From: Lachnospiraceae bacterium
GTDB taxonomy: Bacteria > Bacillota > Clostridia > Lachnospirales > Lachnospiraceae
Assembly (NCBI GenBank): GCA_021770345.1
Contig: JAETRD010000012.1
Span: 1-64,000, forward strand
DNA length: 64,000 nucleotides
Direction of reading: 5' to 3'
Below are positions 22,921-29,816 of this stretch, piece by piece. A program made the position numbers and the translations under genes. Below the pieces are notes generated by a model that saw nothing but the letters and a program-made list of their open reading frames with translations, was not told where the DNA came from and ran no database searches. Numbering within the stretch: position 1 is the first letter of the stretch; each line of letters starts with the position of its first letter.

Positions 22921-23277
22921 ATGGCAATTTGGAATGACCGGATAAAACAACTGCGGCGATTGAAAAATATTACTCTAAAAGAAGTGGCCGAATATATAGG
23001 CTCAACGGAAGCAACTGCTCAACGATATGAAAGCGGAAATGGAATAAAAAACATCCCCTACGATGTAGTGGTGAAATATTCTGAACTCCTGAATTGTTCT
23101 CCTGCTTATATAATGGGATGGGAAGATGAAGAGAAAATTGCTGACAGCCTTTTTTCCATCACTGTTTCTCCAGAGTTGCAACGGCTTGTCGATATTGTGT
23201 CTAGTATGAAGCCTGAACTTATAAATAAAGTGATCGATTATGCAGAATACATAAAAATAAAGGAAGAGGGCGATTAA
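22921..23277 (+). CDS. cI-like prophage repressor (XRE family)
   Basis: This is a 118-residue protein. The N-terminal helix-turn-helix (residues 5-65: IKQLRRLKNITLKEVAEYIG, STEATAQRYESG) is followed by NCSPAYIMGW and a short C-terminal region. No self-cleaving peptidase domain is present, so induction cannot be by LexA-type autocleavage. The ATG at 22,921 is 8 nt from GGGGGG. It lies in the rightward arm of the immunity switch and should keep the prophage silent. Its end overlaps a terminator and a converging micro-gene. Confidence 0.8.
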   Translation: MAIWNDRIKQLRRLKNITLKEVAEYIGSTEATAQRYESGNGIKNIPYDVVVKYSELLNCSPAYIMGWEDEEKIADSLFSITVSPELQRLVDIVSSMKPELINKVIDYAEYIKIKEEGD

Positions 23278-23301
23278 TTTCCCTCTTCCCTATATTTTTT
23301 T
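23262..23301 (+). terminator. Repressor gene terminator
   Basis: GGAAGAGGG (23,262-23,270) pairs with CCCTCTTCC (23,281-23,289) and is followed by CTATATTTTTTT. The stem begins inside the last codons of the repressor gene. Confidence 0.75.
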
Positions 23302-23432
23302 ACCAGTAAATAAATGATTCTAAAGTAATTCCCTGTGTTTATCTGTTTCAATTCTTTATTTATGAGCGTAATGTATTCTTCTTTAGGCAAATTTATGCCA
23401 TCTGTGTTTTCTTTTCTTTCGTATTTACCCAT
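23274..23432 (-). CDS. 52-residue protein of regulator module A
   Basis: A frame from ATG at 23,432 (GGGAGGGG just upstream) encodes MGKYERKENTDGINLPKEEY followed by a hydrophobic-basic helix (FRIIYLLVKKYREEG). It converges with the repressor gene, overlapping its last 4 bp. A TTGCAA-16-TATAAT promoter lies upstream at about 23,485-23,515. The same arrangement, with a different 42-residue protein, recurs in module B at 24,517-24,645. The function is unknown. Confidence 0.6.
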   Translation of the reverse strand: MGKYERKENTDGINLPKEEYITLINKELKQINTGNYFRIIYLLVKKYREEGN

Positions 23433-23531
23433 ATGTCCCCTCCCTATTTTAATGAGGGCTGCGCGCTTCCCTTTTGTTTATGATTTTATTATATCTACTA
23501 TTTTTGTAATTGCAACATTCAGAGGCAAAGT

Positions 23532-23547
23532 CTGTCAGGGCTGACAG
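23532..23547. promoter_or_regulatory. Palindrome CTGTCAGGGCTGACAG (module A)
   Basis: A 16-bp palindrome between the regulator A stop and the promoter of the 52-residue gene. The corresponding place in module B carries CTGTCAGAATTGACAG at 24,743-24,758. Conservation in both copies points to an operator. Confidence 0.55.
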
Positions 23548-23567
23548 AAATTCTCGAGGATTGTAGT

Positions 23568-23777
23568 TTATTCGGGCAATTCTTCTGTAATTGTAAGAAT
23601 TTCCCCTAGCCGAACGTTGAGCGCTTTCGAAATCATTTCGATTTCGTGTATTGTCGGTGATCGTTCTGCCCGGAGCGTCCTGTAGATCGTGCTCTCACTG
23701 ATACTTACTTTTTGAGCAAGATCGCGCGGCGAAACGCCTTTTTTCGCCATGATCTCCTGTATGTGCAGCTCTATCAT
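23568..23777 (-). CDS. XRE-family mini-regulator A
   Basis: This is a 69-residue protein, MIELHIQEIMAKKGVSPRDL, consisting almost only of a helix-turn-helix (SISESTIYRTLRAERSPTIH). It is about 70 percent identical to regulator B at 24,779-24,988. No Shine-Dalgarno sequence precedes the ATG. TATCAT lies 6 nt upstream, so the message may be leaderless. The palindrome CATACTGGTATG covers the start codon, suggesting self-control. It diverges from the hicA remnant and hicB. Confidence 0.8.
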   Translation of the reverse strand: MIELHIQEIMAKKGVSPRDLAQKVSISESTIYRTLRAERSPTIHEIEMISKALNVRLGEILTITEELPE

Positions 23778-23863
23778 ACTGGTATGATATCATTTTTCCC
23801 TGTTTTCTCCCATTGGTAACTTTTGGGAACCCTGTTGCTGTATGAAATATCCTTTCAATTCCA

Positions 23864-23875
23864 TAGATTTTTCTA
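23864..23875. promoter_or_regulatory. TAGATTTTTCTA element (module A promoter)
   Basis: A short inverted repeat in the rightward promoter region. It is part of a ~40-bp block shared with module B (25,068-25,079), including a TGTGATAAT or TATGATACT -10-like box. A binding site for the paired mini-regulators is likely. Confidence 0.45.
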
Positions 23876-23910
23876 CGTTTGTGTGATAATATTTTTATAT
23901 TACATTATGA

Positions 23911-24057
23911 AGGTATGAAGTTAATGTTGTCGGAAGCCACCATCAATTTAAACATCCAGCCAAAAAGGGGCGTGTCACTGTGAAACATCCTGACAAAGAC
24001 ATCCCAGTTAAAACGCTAAAGCGCATCGAAGAACAGTCGGGGCTAAAATTTCGTTAG
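23911..24057 (+). pseudogene. hicA: hicA toxin remnant (N-terminus missing)
   Basis: The frame reads YEVNVVGSHHQFKHPAKKGR, then VKHPDKDIPVKTLKRIEEQ to a stop at 24,057. This is the conserved HicA core with its catalytic histidine (GSHHQFKHP). A TGA stop at 23,908-23,910 directly precedes it and no start codon with a ribosome site lies before the core, so the first ~15 residues of the normal protein are gone. The break coincides with the promoter block of module A. Confidence 0.75.
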
Positions 24058-24096
24058 CCCCGGCTACTTCTTAATAAAATATCAAGGAGGTTTTGC

Positions 24097-24498
24097 ATGG
24101 AAAAAGTAGAACGTTATTTCTATCCTGCTGTTTTTACTTATGAAGATGGACAGGAAATCGCTGTTGATTTCCCTGATTTAAAATGTGCTACCAGTGGCGA
24201 AAATGATAATGATGCTCTTCTGTCTGCACGAGAACTACTCGGCTGCGTTCTTTATGGCCTGGAAGAAGACGAAGAGGAAATCCCAGATCCCACTCCGCTT
24301 ACGAATGTAAAAACACAACCGAACGAGCGTGTTGTATTGATTGACGTATATATGCCGTCTGTTCGCCTTGCGCATATTAATCGTTCGGTCAATCGCACTG
24401 TGACTCTACCCGCATGGCTTAACGCCGCGGCCCTCGAGCATAATATTAATTTTTCGCAGGTGCTGCAAGATGCTTTAAAATCTCAGCTCCAAATTTGA
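24097..24498 (+). CDS. hicB: HicB-family antitoxin
   Basis: This is a 133-residue protein. The N-terminal partly degraded RNase H-like HicB domain (VERYFYPAVFTYEDGQEIAV, DFPDLKCATSGEN, ALLSARELLG) is followed by a C-terminal DNA-binding part (NRTVTLPAWLNAAALEHN, NFSQVLQDALK) of ribbon-helix-helix type. It normally neutralises HicA and represses the operon. Here hicA just upstream is truncated, so HicB may now be only a regulator. AAGGAGG precedes the start, and a strong terminator follows. Confidence 0.88.
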   Translation: MEKVERYFYPAVFTYEDGQEIAVDFPDLKCATSGENDNDALLSARELLGCVLYGLEEDEEEIPDPTPLTNVKTQPNERVVLIDVYMPSVRLAHINRSVNRTVTLPAWLNAAALEHNINFSQVLQDALKSQLQI

Positions 24499-24505
24499 AC
24501 ATAAA

Positions 24506-24538
24506 AAACCGGCAGATTATTTTCTGCCGGTTTCTTTT
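24506..24538. terminator. Bidirectional terminator after hicB
   Basis: AAACCGGCAG (24,506-24,515) and CTGCCGGTTT (24,524-24,533) flank an 8-nt loop, with T-rich sequence after it on plus and A-rich before it. It also overlaps the end of the converging 42-residue gene. Confidence 0.8.
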
Positions 24539-24645
24539 TCATACATCCGTAGCAGAGTGAGTATCTGACACAGGAATTTCATGTCAGATTCATCCATCTG
24601 CTTTATTTTTTCAATAATTCTTCTTTTGTATTCTTCTATTTCCAT
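24517..24645 (-). CDS. 42-residue protein of regulator module B
   Basis: The ATG at 24,645 (GGAGGG 5-6 nt upstream) encodes MEIEEYKRRIIEKIKQMDES followed by KFLCQILTLLRMYEKETG, a charged helix with a hydrophobic face. It takes the same place as the 52-residue gene of module A, and both are preceded by near-identical DNA (GCGCGCTTCCCTTT on plus). The function is unknown. Converging overlap with the hicB terminator. Confidence 0.55.
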   Translation of the reverse strand: MEIEEYKRRIIEKIKQMDESDMKFLCQILTLLRMYEKETGRK

Positions 24646-24742
24646 CGATTCCCTCCTCATAGATGAGGGTTGCGCGCTTCCCTTTGTTTTATGATTATAT
24701 TTTATCAACTATTTTTGTAATTGCAATATTTCAGGGCAAAGT

Positions 24743-24758
24743 CTGTCAGAATTGACAG
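24743..24758. promoter_or_regulatory. Palindrome CTGTCAGAATTGACAG (module B)
   Basis: The module B counterpart of the 23,532-23,547 palindrome, with identical arms except for the centre. It lies between regulator B and the 42-residue gene. Confidence 0.55.
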
Positions 24759-24778
24759 AGATTCGCGGGAATTGTAGT

Positions 24779-24988
24779 TTATTCGATTAAATCTTCTGTG
24801 ATAGTAAGAATTTTTCCGATTGGAACGTCAAGGGCTTCTGCAAACATTTCTATTTCTTCGATTGTCGCTGAACGTTCCGCTCGGAGTCTCCTGTAGATCG
24901 TGCTCTCACTAATATTCATCTTGAGCGCAAGATCGCGCGGTGACACGCCTTTTTCCGTCATGATCTCCCGGATATGCAGCTCTATCAT
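24779..24988 (-). CDS. XRE-family mini-regulator B
   Basis: This 69-residue paralogue of regulator A (MIELHIREIMTEKGVSPRDL, NISESTIYRRLRAERSATIE) is a bare helix-turn-helix protein without a dimerisation or effector domain. As with A, no Shine-Dalgarno sequence precedes the start. It diverges from the dinD-like gene and probably controls it through the shared TAGATTTTTCTA block. Substitutions in the recognition helix are few (TLR to RLR), so the two may bind related sites. Confidence 0.8.
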   Translation of the reverse strand: MIELHIREIMTEKGVSPRDLALKMNISESTIYRRLRAERSATIEEIEMFAEALDVPIGKILTITEDLIE

Positions 24989-25067
24989 GATTAATATCTT
25001 ATCAGATTATATTTCTATTTCCCATTTGTATTTCTTGGTAATTTAATAAGGAATTGTATTGATTTTA

Positions 25068-25079
25068 TAGATTTTTCTA
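25068..25079. promoter_or_regulatory. TAGATTTTTCTA element (module B promoter)
   Basis: It is identical to the module A element and followed by a TATGATACT -10-like region in front of the dinD-like gene. It lies in the divergent promoter region of regulator B. Confidence 0.45.
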
Positions 25080-25127
25080 CATACGTATGATACTATTTTT
25101 GTAATACTGAGGAGGGAATATCTGAAT

Positions 25128-26030
25128 ATGAACGAAAATGAATTTAATGAGCAACTACAGGCATTGCACAAAAGAGTTCTGTCAAAAACAATGACACCAG
25201 ATGATGAGGCCAATTACACCGAATCACTGTTTGAATCTATCCGTCATGTAAATGAGTACGGACAAGAATTTTGGTATGCAAGAGAATTGCAGATTGCCTT
25301 AGAGTATAAACAATGGCGACGTTTTTGTAATGTTATTGACAAAGCAAAGCTTGCTTGTGAAGGCAGTGAAAACAACATCTCAGACCATTTTGCCTATCTT
25401 GGCAAAATGGTTAACATTGGCTCCGGAGCAGAAAGGGAAATCCGAGATATTGAATTGTCGCGCTATGCGTGTTACCTCATCGTGCAAAACGGCGATCCTC
25501 ATAAAAAAGTCATTGCACTCGGTCAATCATACTTCGCCGTAAAGACGAGACAGCAAGAGCTTATTGATAACTATGATAAACTCAATGAAGATCAAAAGCG
25601 CATTGCGATCCGTAAAGAAATGAAAGAACATAACAAACTACTAGTCGCTGCCGCCAAAGAGGCTGGTGTCAAATCTGCATTAGATTATGCCGTTTTTCAA
25701 AATTGTGGTTATAAGGGGCTCTATGGCGGAATGACCGCCCGCGACATAAAGGCACATAAACATTTAAATAAAAATGATGACATATTGGACTACATGGGAC
25801 ACGAAGAACTTGCTGCCAATCTATTCCGAGCAACGCAGACGGAAGCAAAACTTCGCCGCGAAAATATACAAGGAAAAGAAAAAGCTAATCAGACACATTA
25901 CGAGGTTGGAAAAGAAGTGCGTGAAACCATCGGGCGACTTGGTGGCACAATGCCAGAAAATCTGCCGACCCCGGATAAAAGTATCAAACAACTTGAAAAA
26001 GAGCAAAAGAATTTAATAAAAGAGTCTTAG
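25128..26030 (+). CDS. DinD-like DNA-damage-inducible protein
   Basis: This is a 300-residue protein. The region at residues 28-110 (SLFESIRHVNEYGQEFWYAR, LQIALEYKQWRRFCNVIDKA, DIELSRYACYLIVQNGDPHK) matches the DinD / BRO-N-like family. In E. coli DinD is SOS-controlled and inhibits RecA filament activity. GAGGAGGG precedes the ATG. Here the divergent XRE mini-regulator is the likely controller rather than LexA, since no LexA box was recognised. It lies just before the integrase and may modulate induction or recombination. Confidence 0.85.
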   Translation: MNENEFNEQLQALHKRVLSKTMTPDDEANYTESLFESIRHVNEYGQEFWYARELQIALEYKQWRRFCNVIDKAKLACEGSENNISDHFAYLGKMVNIGSGAEREIRDIELSRYACYLIVQNGDPHKKVIALGQSYFAVKTRQQELIDNYDKLNEDQKRIAIRKEMKEHNKLLVAAAKEAGVKSALDYAVFQNCGYKGLYGGMTARDIKAHKHLNKNDDILDYMGHEELAANLFRATQTEAKLRRENIQGKEKANQTHYEVGKEVRETIGRLGGTMPENLPTPDKSIKQLEKEQKNLIKES

Positions 26031-26043
26031 GAAAGGAGACCCC

Positions 26044-27582
26044 ATGCAAATCGGTATCTATGCCCGCAAATCCGTATATCGCGACAACAGCGATTCGGTT
26101 CAGGTCCAGATCAAGGCCTGTAAAGACTATGCACATATCATATATCATGACACTGATCTCGAATTTGTCATTTACGACCAGGACGAAGGTTTCTCCGGAA
26201 AAAACACAAACCGGCCCTCTTTTCAACAGCTCCTAACTGACGTGCGTGCCGGTAAGCTGGATGTCGTGATGGTCTACAAGCTCGACCGCATCAGCCGCAG
26301 CGTGAAGGATTTTTCCGACACCTACGAACTGCTGCAGTCTCATAATGTTGCCTTCCTCTCTGTTAAGGAAACCTTCGACACGTCCACGCCAATCGGTCGT
26401 ACCGTCATGTATATTCTGGCCGCGTTCGCGCAGCTGGAACGTGAAAACACGTCCGAACGCGTGTCTGACAGCATGATGGCGCTCGGCGCAGGCGGAAAAT
26501 GGACCGGCGGCAGACTGCCTCCCGGAATGACCTCTATTCGAAAGATCGTCGGAGATAAGGAGCATTCTTTTTTAATCGTCGATAACGAGCGCATCGGCGT
26601 TGTCCGGACGATTTTTGAGCTCTACCTTTCCGGGCGGACGATCACGAGTATTGAGCGTTATTTTCGGGACAACGGCATCCGGACAGAATCCGGTAAGTTT
26701 TTCGGAACAAATCAGATTTACAGCGTTCTCTCTAATCCTGTCTACTGCTCCAATGCGCCCGAAGCCTATTATTACTTTCACGAGAAGGGGTATCGTCTCC
26801 CGGAAATTCAGCAATTCGACGGGACCCGCGGTTTAATCGGCTATGGCAAGACAAAACAGACCGGAAAACAGGTAAGAACCGATCGCTGGGCAATCGCGAT
26901 CGGCATTCATGAGCCAGTTATCCCCGCATCGGATTGGATCCGGTGCCAGGAACGTTTCGGCGAAAATAAAATGTACCGTGCGAATAAGTATGAAATCGGT
27001 ATCTTAAAGGGCATTTTGCGGTGTGAATGCGGATCCCGCGTGGAAATACGCACCTATGAAAAGAATAACCGGTTGTTCTCTTATTACTGCTGCGCAAAAA
27101 TGACACGTCAGGGCAAGTCCGCCTGCAACACTGGTTACATGAAAGTTGAGACGGTTGATTCAGCGTTTATCGATAAGCTCCAGGCGATTAAGCTTAATCC
27201 CGACAGCATCGTGTTAAAAACAGACTCCGGCTATATTAATACGGATAAACTCCGCGCAAATCTGAAAAAAAATACGGATGCCATCCGCAATCTGACAAAC
27301 GCCCTTATGAGCAACAGCGAGTCTTCTGCCGCTGCTTATATCATCGCACAAATCGAGGCACTGGACAAAGAGAAACGTTTGCTTGAAAATAAACTTGCCG
27401 CCGCAGAACAGAGTAACCGGGATGCTGCCACTGCTGCAGAGACAAAAGAATCTATTTACCGTAATATCTGTTGGCTACTGGAAAATTTTGATCATATGAC
27501 ATACAAAGAAAAAAACGAATTGATAAAGAATACAGTGACATCCTGTATTTTAGGGGTAAACGGGCTGCGCATCATCTTTTAA
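26044..27582 (+). CDS. Large serine integrase
   Basis: This is a 512-residue recombinase. The resolvase-type catalytic domain starts MQIGIYARKSVYRDNS with nucleophile Ser10, and contains DEGFSGKNTNRPSF and YKLDRISRSVKDF. The recombinase domain (GGRLPPGMTSIRK, VYCSNAPEAYYYF), a zinc ribbon (LRCECGSRVEI ... YYCCAK) and a coiled-coil segment near residues 400-470 follow. It integrates and, with a directionality factor, excises the prophage. GGAAAGGAG precedes the ATG. It stops 17 nt from the cut host gene, as usual for attP-adjacent integrases. Confidence 0.95.
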   Translation: MQIGIYARKSVYRDNSDSVQVQIKACKDYAHIIYHDTDLEFVIYDQDEGFSGKNTNRPSFQQLLTDVRAGKLDVVMVYKLDRISRSVKDFSDTYELLQSHNVAFLSVKETFDTSTPIGRTVMYILAAFAQLERENTSERVSDSMMALGAGGKWTGGRLPPGMTSIRKIVGDKEHSFLIVDNERIGVVRTIFELYLSGRTITSIERYFRDNGIRTESGKFFGTNQIYSVLSNPVYCSNAPEAYYYFHEKGYRLPEIQQFDGTRGLIGYGKTKQTGKQVRTDRWAIAIGIHEPVIPASDWIRCQERFGENKMYRANKYEIGILKGILRCECGSRVEIRTYEKNNRLFSYYCCAKMTRQGKSACNTGYMKVETVDSAFIDKLQAIKLNPDSIVLKTDSGYINTDKLRANLKKNTDAIRNLTNALMSNSESSAAAYIIAQIEALDKEKRLLENKLAAAEQSNRDAATAAETKESIYRNICWLLENFDHMTYKEKNELIKNTVTSCILGVNGLRIIF

Positions 27583-28199
27583 ATTATTCCATATATTATT
27601 CGTATCGGCGTACCCACCTGCCCCATCATGTCATGTCCCAAATGCTGTCTCTGATAACCATAGTTTCGCGACACGCCGAAATCGTCGTAGTCGCTGTACG
27701 GAAAGCCCTTTGCAATCGGGGAAAACGCCTTCAGGCCGTATTTCTTTTTGTATTTCCCGCCTTTCTCTTCCTGTATCTCGTACTCCCCGACAAACCCGCC
27801 GAGTACAGCCGTGTAAGCCTCCTTATAATAGTCATAATATTTGAGTTTTTCGGTCAATGCCTTCATCGTGGTCTCGCCTGCGATGAGCTTCTCCGCTGTC
27901 TCCCGAATCTCCGCGGCAGCGCCGACACCGAAGCTTCCACCGTTTTTTGCCGCCGTATAAGACAAAAGCTCAATCCAGTCGAGATGAACCTCGCTGCCAT
28001 AGGTGGCGACATCATACTCATACGCCTTGCACAGCGCTTCGTAGGACACGTTAAAGTCTACCCACTTGATGTAATCCGCGGTCGTCTCAACCGCTTCTTC
28101 CCGCCCGTATTCGCCGTACCACAACCGGACTGCCAGCACCAGTATCAGCGCCGCTTCCAGTAAAATTGCCATTTTTATTTTCTTTCTCTCTATCCGCAT
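27579..28199 (-). pseudogene. Host M23-type peptidase gene, cut by the prophage (5' part)
   Basis: The frame gives 206 residues from the ATG at 28,199. It has a membrane anchor (ILLEAALILVLAVRLW), an N-terminal domain (IKWVDFNVSYEALCKAYEYD, SYTAAKNGGSFG) and the beginning of the peptidase domain (FPYSDYDDFGVSRNYGYQRQ, HLGHDMMGQVGTPI). It then runs into seven phage-derived codons and a stop. Homologues continue with the rest of the LytM/M23 zinc peptidase domain. The first zinc-binding residues are kept, but the catalytic HxH part is missing, so the product should be inactive unless the phage leaves. Confidence 0.85.
27583..27612. other. Prophage-host junction (att site region)
   Basis: On the minus strand the host peptidase codons end around GGTACGCCGATA and phage DNA (CGAATAATATATGG) follows. 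The exact crossover cannot be set without the other junction. The core should lie within GGTACGCCGAT. Confidence 0.7.
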
Positions 28200-28309
28200 A
28201 CTCTGCCGCGACACAATTTTTCTTCTAACTATATGAGACAGACTCCGGGATTATTCTCCCGGACAAAGCAAACGGACCTTGTAAACCGCCCTTTTGGTTC
28301 CGCTTTCAC

Positions 28310-28762
28310 TCATTCCGCCGTCTTCGCGCATTCTCTGCAGACCCCGTACAGGATGGAATTTCTGCACTGTAACGTAAAACCGTGCTCCGACAGGATATGC
28401 GCACAGATTTCACCCATAAACGCACACTCGAGGTGAATGATTTTTCCGCATTTGACACATTTCAGGTGTAGATGCTCCTCGCAGCGATGTCCCAGCTCCA
28501 CATACTGGTAAACCGCCTGTCCGCCCTTTTCCGCCACATATTTCATGACGGTTCCGTCCTTCGCGAGCTTATCGAGATAGCGGTAGATCGTCGTGATATT
28601 GACCTCGCTGTCACATTCCCGCAGATACATCCATATGTTATTTGCACTGACGGCCCGGTCACTGTTCTGTTTTAAGTATTCCAGTATCTTTTTACGGCTC
28701 GCCGTCGCATATCCGCTGCCTGCCATAAATTCCTCACATTCCGCCGCCAAGCGGCCTTTCAT
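28310..28762 (-). CDS. Fur-family metal-responsive regulator
   Basis: This is a 150-residue protein. The winged helix at residues 15-80 (TASRKKILEYLKQNSDRAVS, NITTIYRYLDKLAKDG) is followed by the metal-binding dimer domain with HRCEEHLHLKCVKCGKIIHL and a second CxxC (CREC) near the end. This fits Fur/Zur/PerR; the metal cannot be decided. The ATG at 28,762 has GGAGG 6 nt upstream. It is in the same direction and 60 nt downstream of the exporter gene, so it likely controls the repeat-rich operator upstream of that gene. Confidence 0.9.
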   Translation of the reverse strand: MKGRLAAECEEFMAGSGYATASRKKILEYLKQNSDRAVSANNIWMYLRECDSEVNITTIYRYLDKLAKDGTVMKYVAEKGGQAVYQYVELGHRCEEHLHLKCVKCGKIIHLECAFMGEICAHILSEHGFTLQCRNSILYGVCRECAKTAE

Positions 28763-28822
28763 AAGTTTCCTCCGCCCGCACACGTTTTCCGTGCAAAGCC
28801 GTATATCTTCCCCGCCGGATGA

Positions 28823-29680
28823 TCACGCAAACGTAATTCCGACTGTGCGGATTACAATGCCCCAGAATACGCCCAGTCCGTACAGCGCCGCCACAATTCC
28901 CGCATTCTGCTTCACATTGCGGTTAAGGCGGAACAGCACAAAAAGACCTACGCCGGCATTTACCAGAAGTCCTGCCATCATGGCTCCCGCATCAAGCACT
29001 CCCTGCAGAAAAAGCTGCGTGATCAGCACGGAGGACGCACAGTTCGGAATCAGGCCGACCGCCGCGGCAATCAGCACGGAAAAGACCGGCGCACCCGCAA
29101 AGAGCCCCGCCAACGCCTCCTCCCCGATCCATTCTATGATAAAATTAAGCGCCAGAGAAATCAACAGGAGGTAGGCGAGTATTTTTGCCGTATGCTTGAC
29201 TGCAGACAGCAGGATGCCGTCCTCACAGTGGCAGTGCTCCTCCTCACAGACTTCGTGAATCCGAAACTCCTCCCCGCGCTTCCCCGTCACCCGGACACAG
29301 ACAAAATCGACAAAAAAACCGGACACCACGGCAATCGCCACCTTGACCGCGAGAATCCCTGCAATCATCGCCGCAGGATGCGCCTCCGATATCAGAATCG
29401 GCAGCATCTCATCCGAGGTGGAGAGAAAAATCGCAAACAGCGTTCCCACCGTGATCATCCGCCCCGCGTAGAGGCTTGACGCCGCCGCAGAAAATCCGCA
29501 CTGCGGCATAATACCGAGCAGTCCGCCCCAGAGCGGCCCCACCTTCTCCGCCTGCCTGATATGCTCCTGCACTTTTGCGGCAGTCGTGTGCTCTAACACT
29601 TCCATCGCAAGGTAAGTAAAAAATAAAAACGGAACCAGTTTCACACTGTCCAGTAAAGTATCCAAGAAAAGATCTGTCAT
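28823..29680 (-). CDS. ArsP_2-type putative metal/arsenic exporter
   Basis: This is a 285-residue membrane protein with about eight to ten hydrophobic segments. It has the motif LLGIMPQCGFSAAASSLYAG near residue 55 and the mirrored GLIPNCASSVLITQLFLQG in the second half. These paired PxCG/PNCAxS motifs mark the putative ten-helix exporter family. A His/Cys/Glu-rich loop (CEEEHCHCEDG) between the halves may bind metal. The start at 29,680 has GGAG upstream. Co-transcription with the Fur-family gene suggests metal-controlled efflux. Confidence 0.82.
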   Translation of the reverse strand: MTDLFLDTLLDSVKLVPFLFFTYLAMEVLEHTTAAKVQEHIRQAEKVGPLWGGLLGIMPQCGFSAAASSLYAGRMITVGTLFAIFLSTSDEMLPILISEAHPAAMIAGILAVKVAIAVVSGFFVDFVCVRVTGKRGEEFRIHEVCEEEHCHCEDGILLSAVKHTAKILAYLLLISLALNFIIEWIGEEALAGLFAGAPVFSVLIAAAVGLIPNCASSVLITQLFLQGVLDAGAMMAGLLVNAGVGLFVLFRLNRNVKQNAGIVAALYGLGVFWGIVIRTVGITFA

Positions 29681-29726
29681 GTCCTCTCCATTCCGTCGTG
29701 CGCCTTTCCGGCGCTTTACGCACAAA

Positions 29727-29777
29727 ATGCAAACAAGCTGCTTTTGCACTTTGTTTGCTTTTGCAACTTGTTTGCAT
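29727..29777. promoter_or_regulatory. Repeat-rich operator between exporter promoter and gene
   Basis: ATGCAAACAAG (29,727-29,737) and CTTGTTTGCAT (29,767-29,777) are perfect 11-bp inverted repeats. Between them the minus strand holds the direct repeats GCAAACAAGTTGCAAAA and GCAAACAAAGTGCAAAA. It is placed just after the -10 box and is probably bound by the Fur-family protein. Confidence 0.65.
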
Positions 29778-29782
29778 TTTCA

Positions 29783-29810
29783 ATTATACACATGACAGAA
29801 CCCGTGTCAA
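29783..29810 (-). promoter_or_regulatory. Promoter of the exporter-fur operon
   Basis: TTGACA (29,805-29,810), 16 bp, TATAAT (29,783-29,788) on the minus strand: a consensus housekeeping promoter that needs repression to be regulated. Confidence 0.75.
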
Positions 29811-29816
29811 GGTATT

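Larger units (their letters stand above)
1..27600. mobile_element. Integrated contractile-tailed prophage (right-hand part)
   Basis: A continuous block of phage genes runs from the window edge to a large serine integrase at 26,044-27,582. It contains terminase, portal, capsid, scaffold and tail sheath genes, replication and recombination genes and a repressor/cro switch. The tail sheath gene indicates a contractile tail. The right boundary is set by a host peptidase gene that is cut at about 27,600. The left boundary and the tail and lysis genes are outside the window. Every structural gene seen is full length, so the element may be intact, but this cannot be shown from one end. Confidence 0.95.

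Noticed and set aside
28244-28263. TCCGGGA/TCCCGGA hairpin as a terminator
   Set aside because: Stem is good but no T run follows on either strand. The role is unclear, so it is not listed as a feature.
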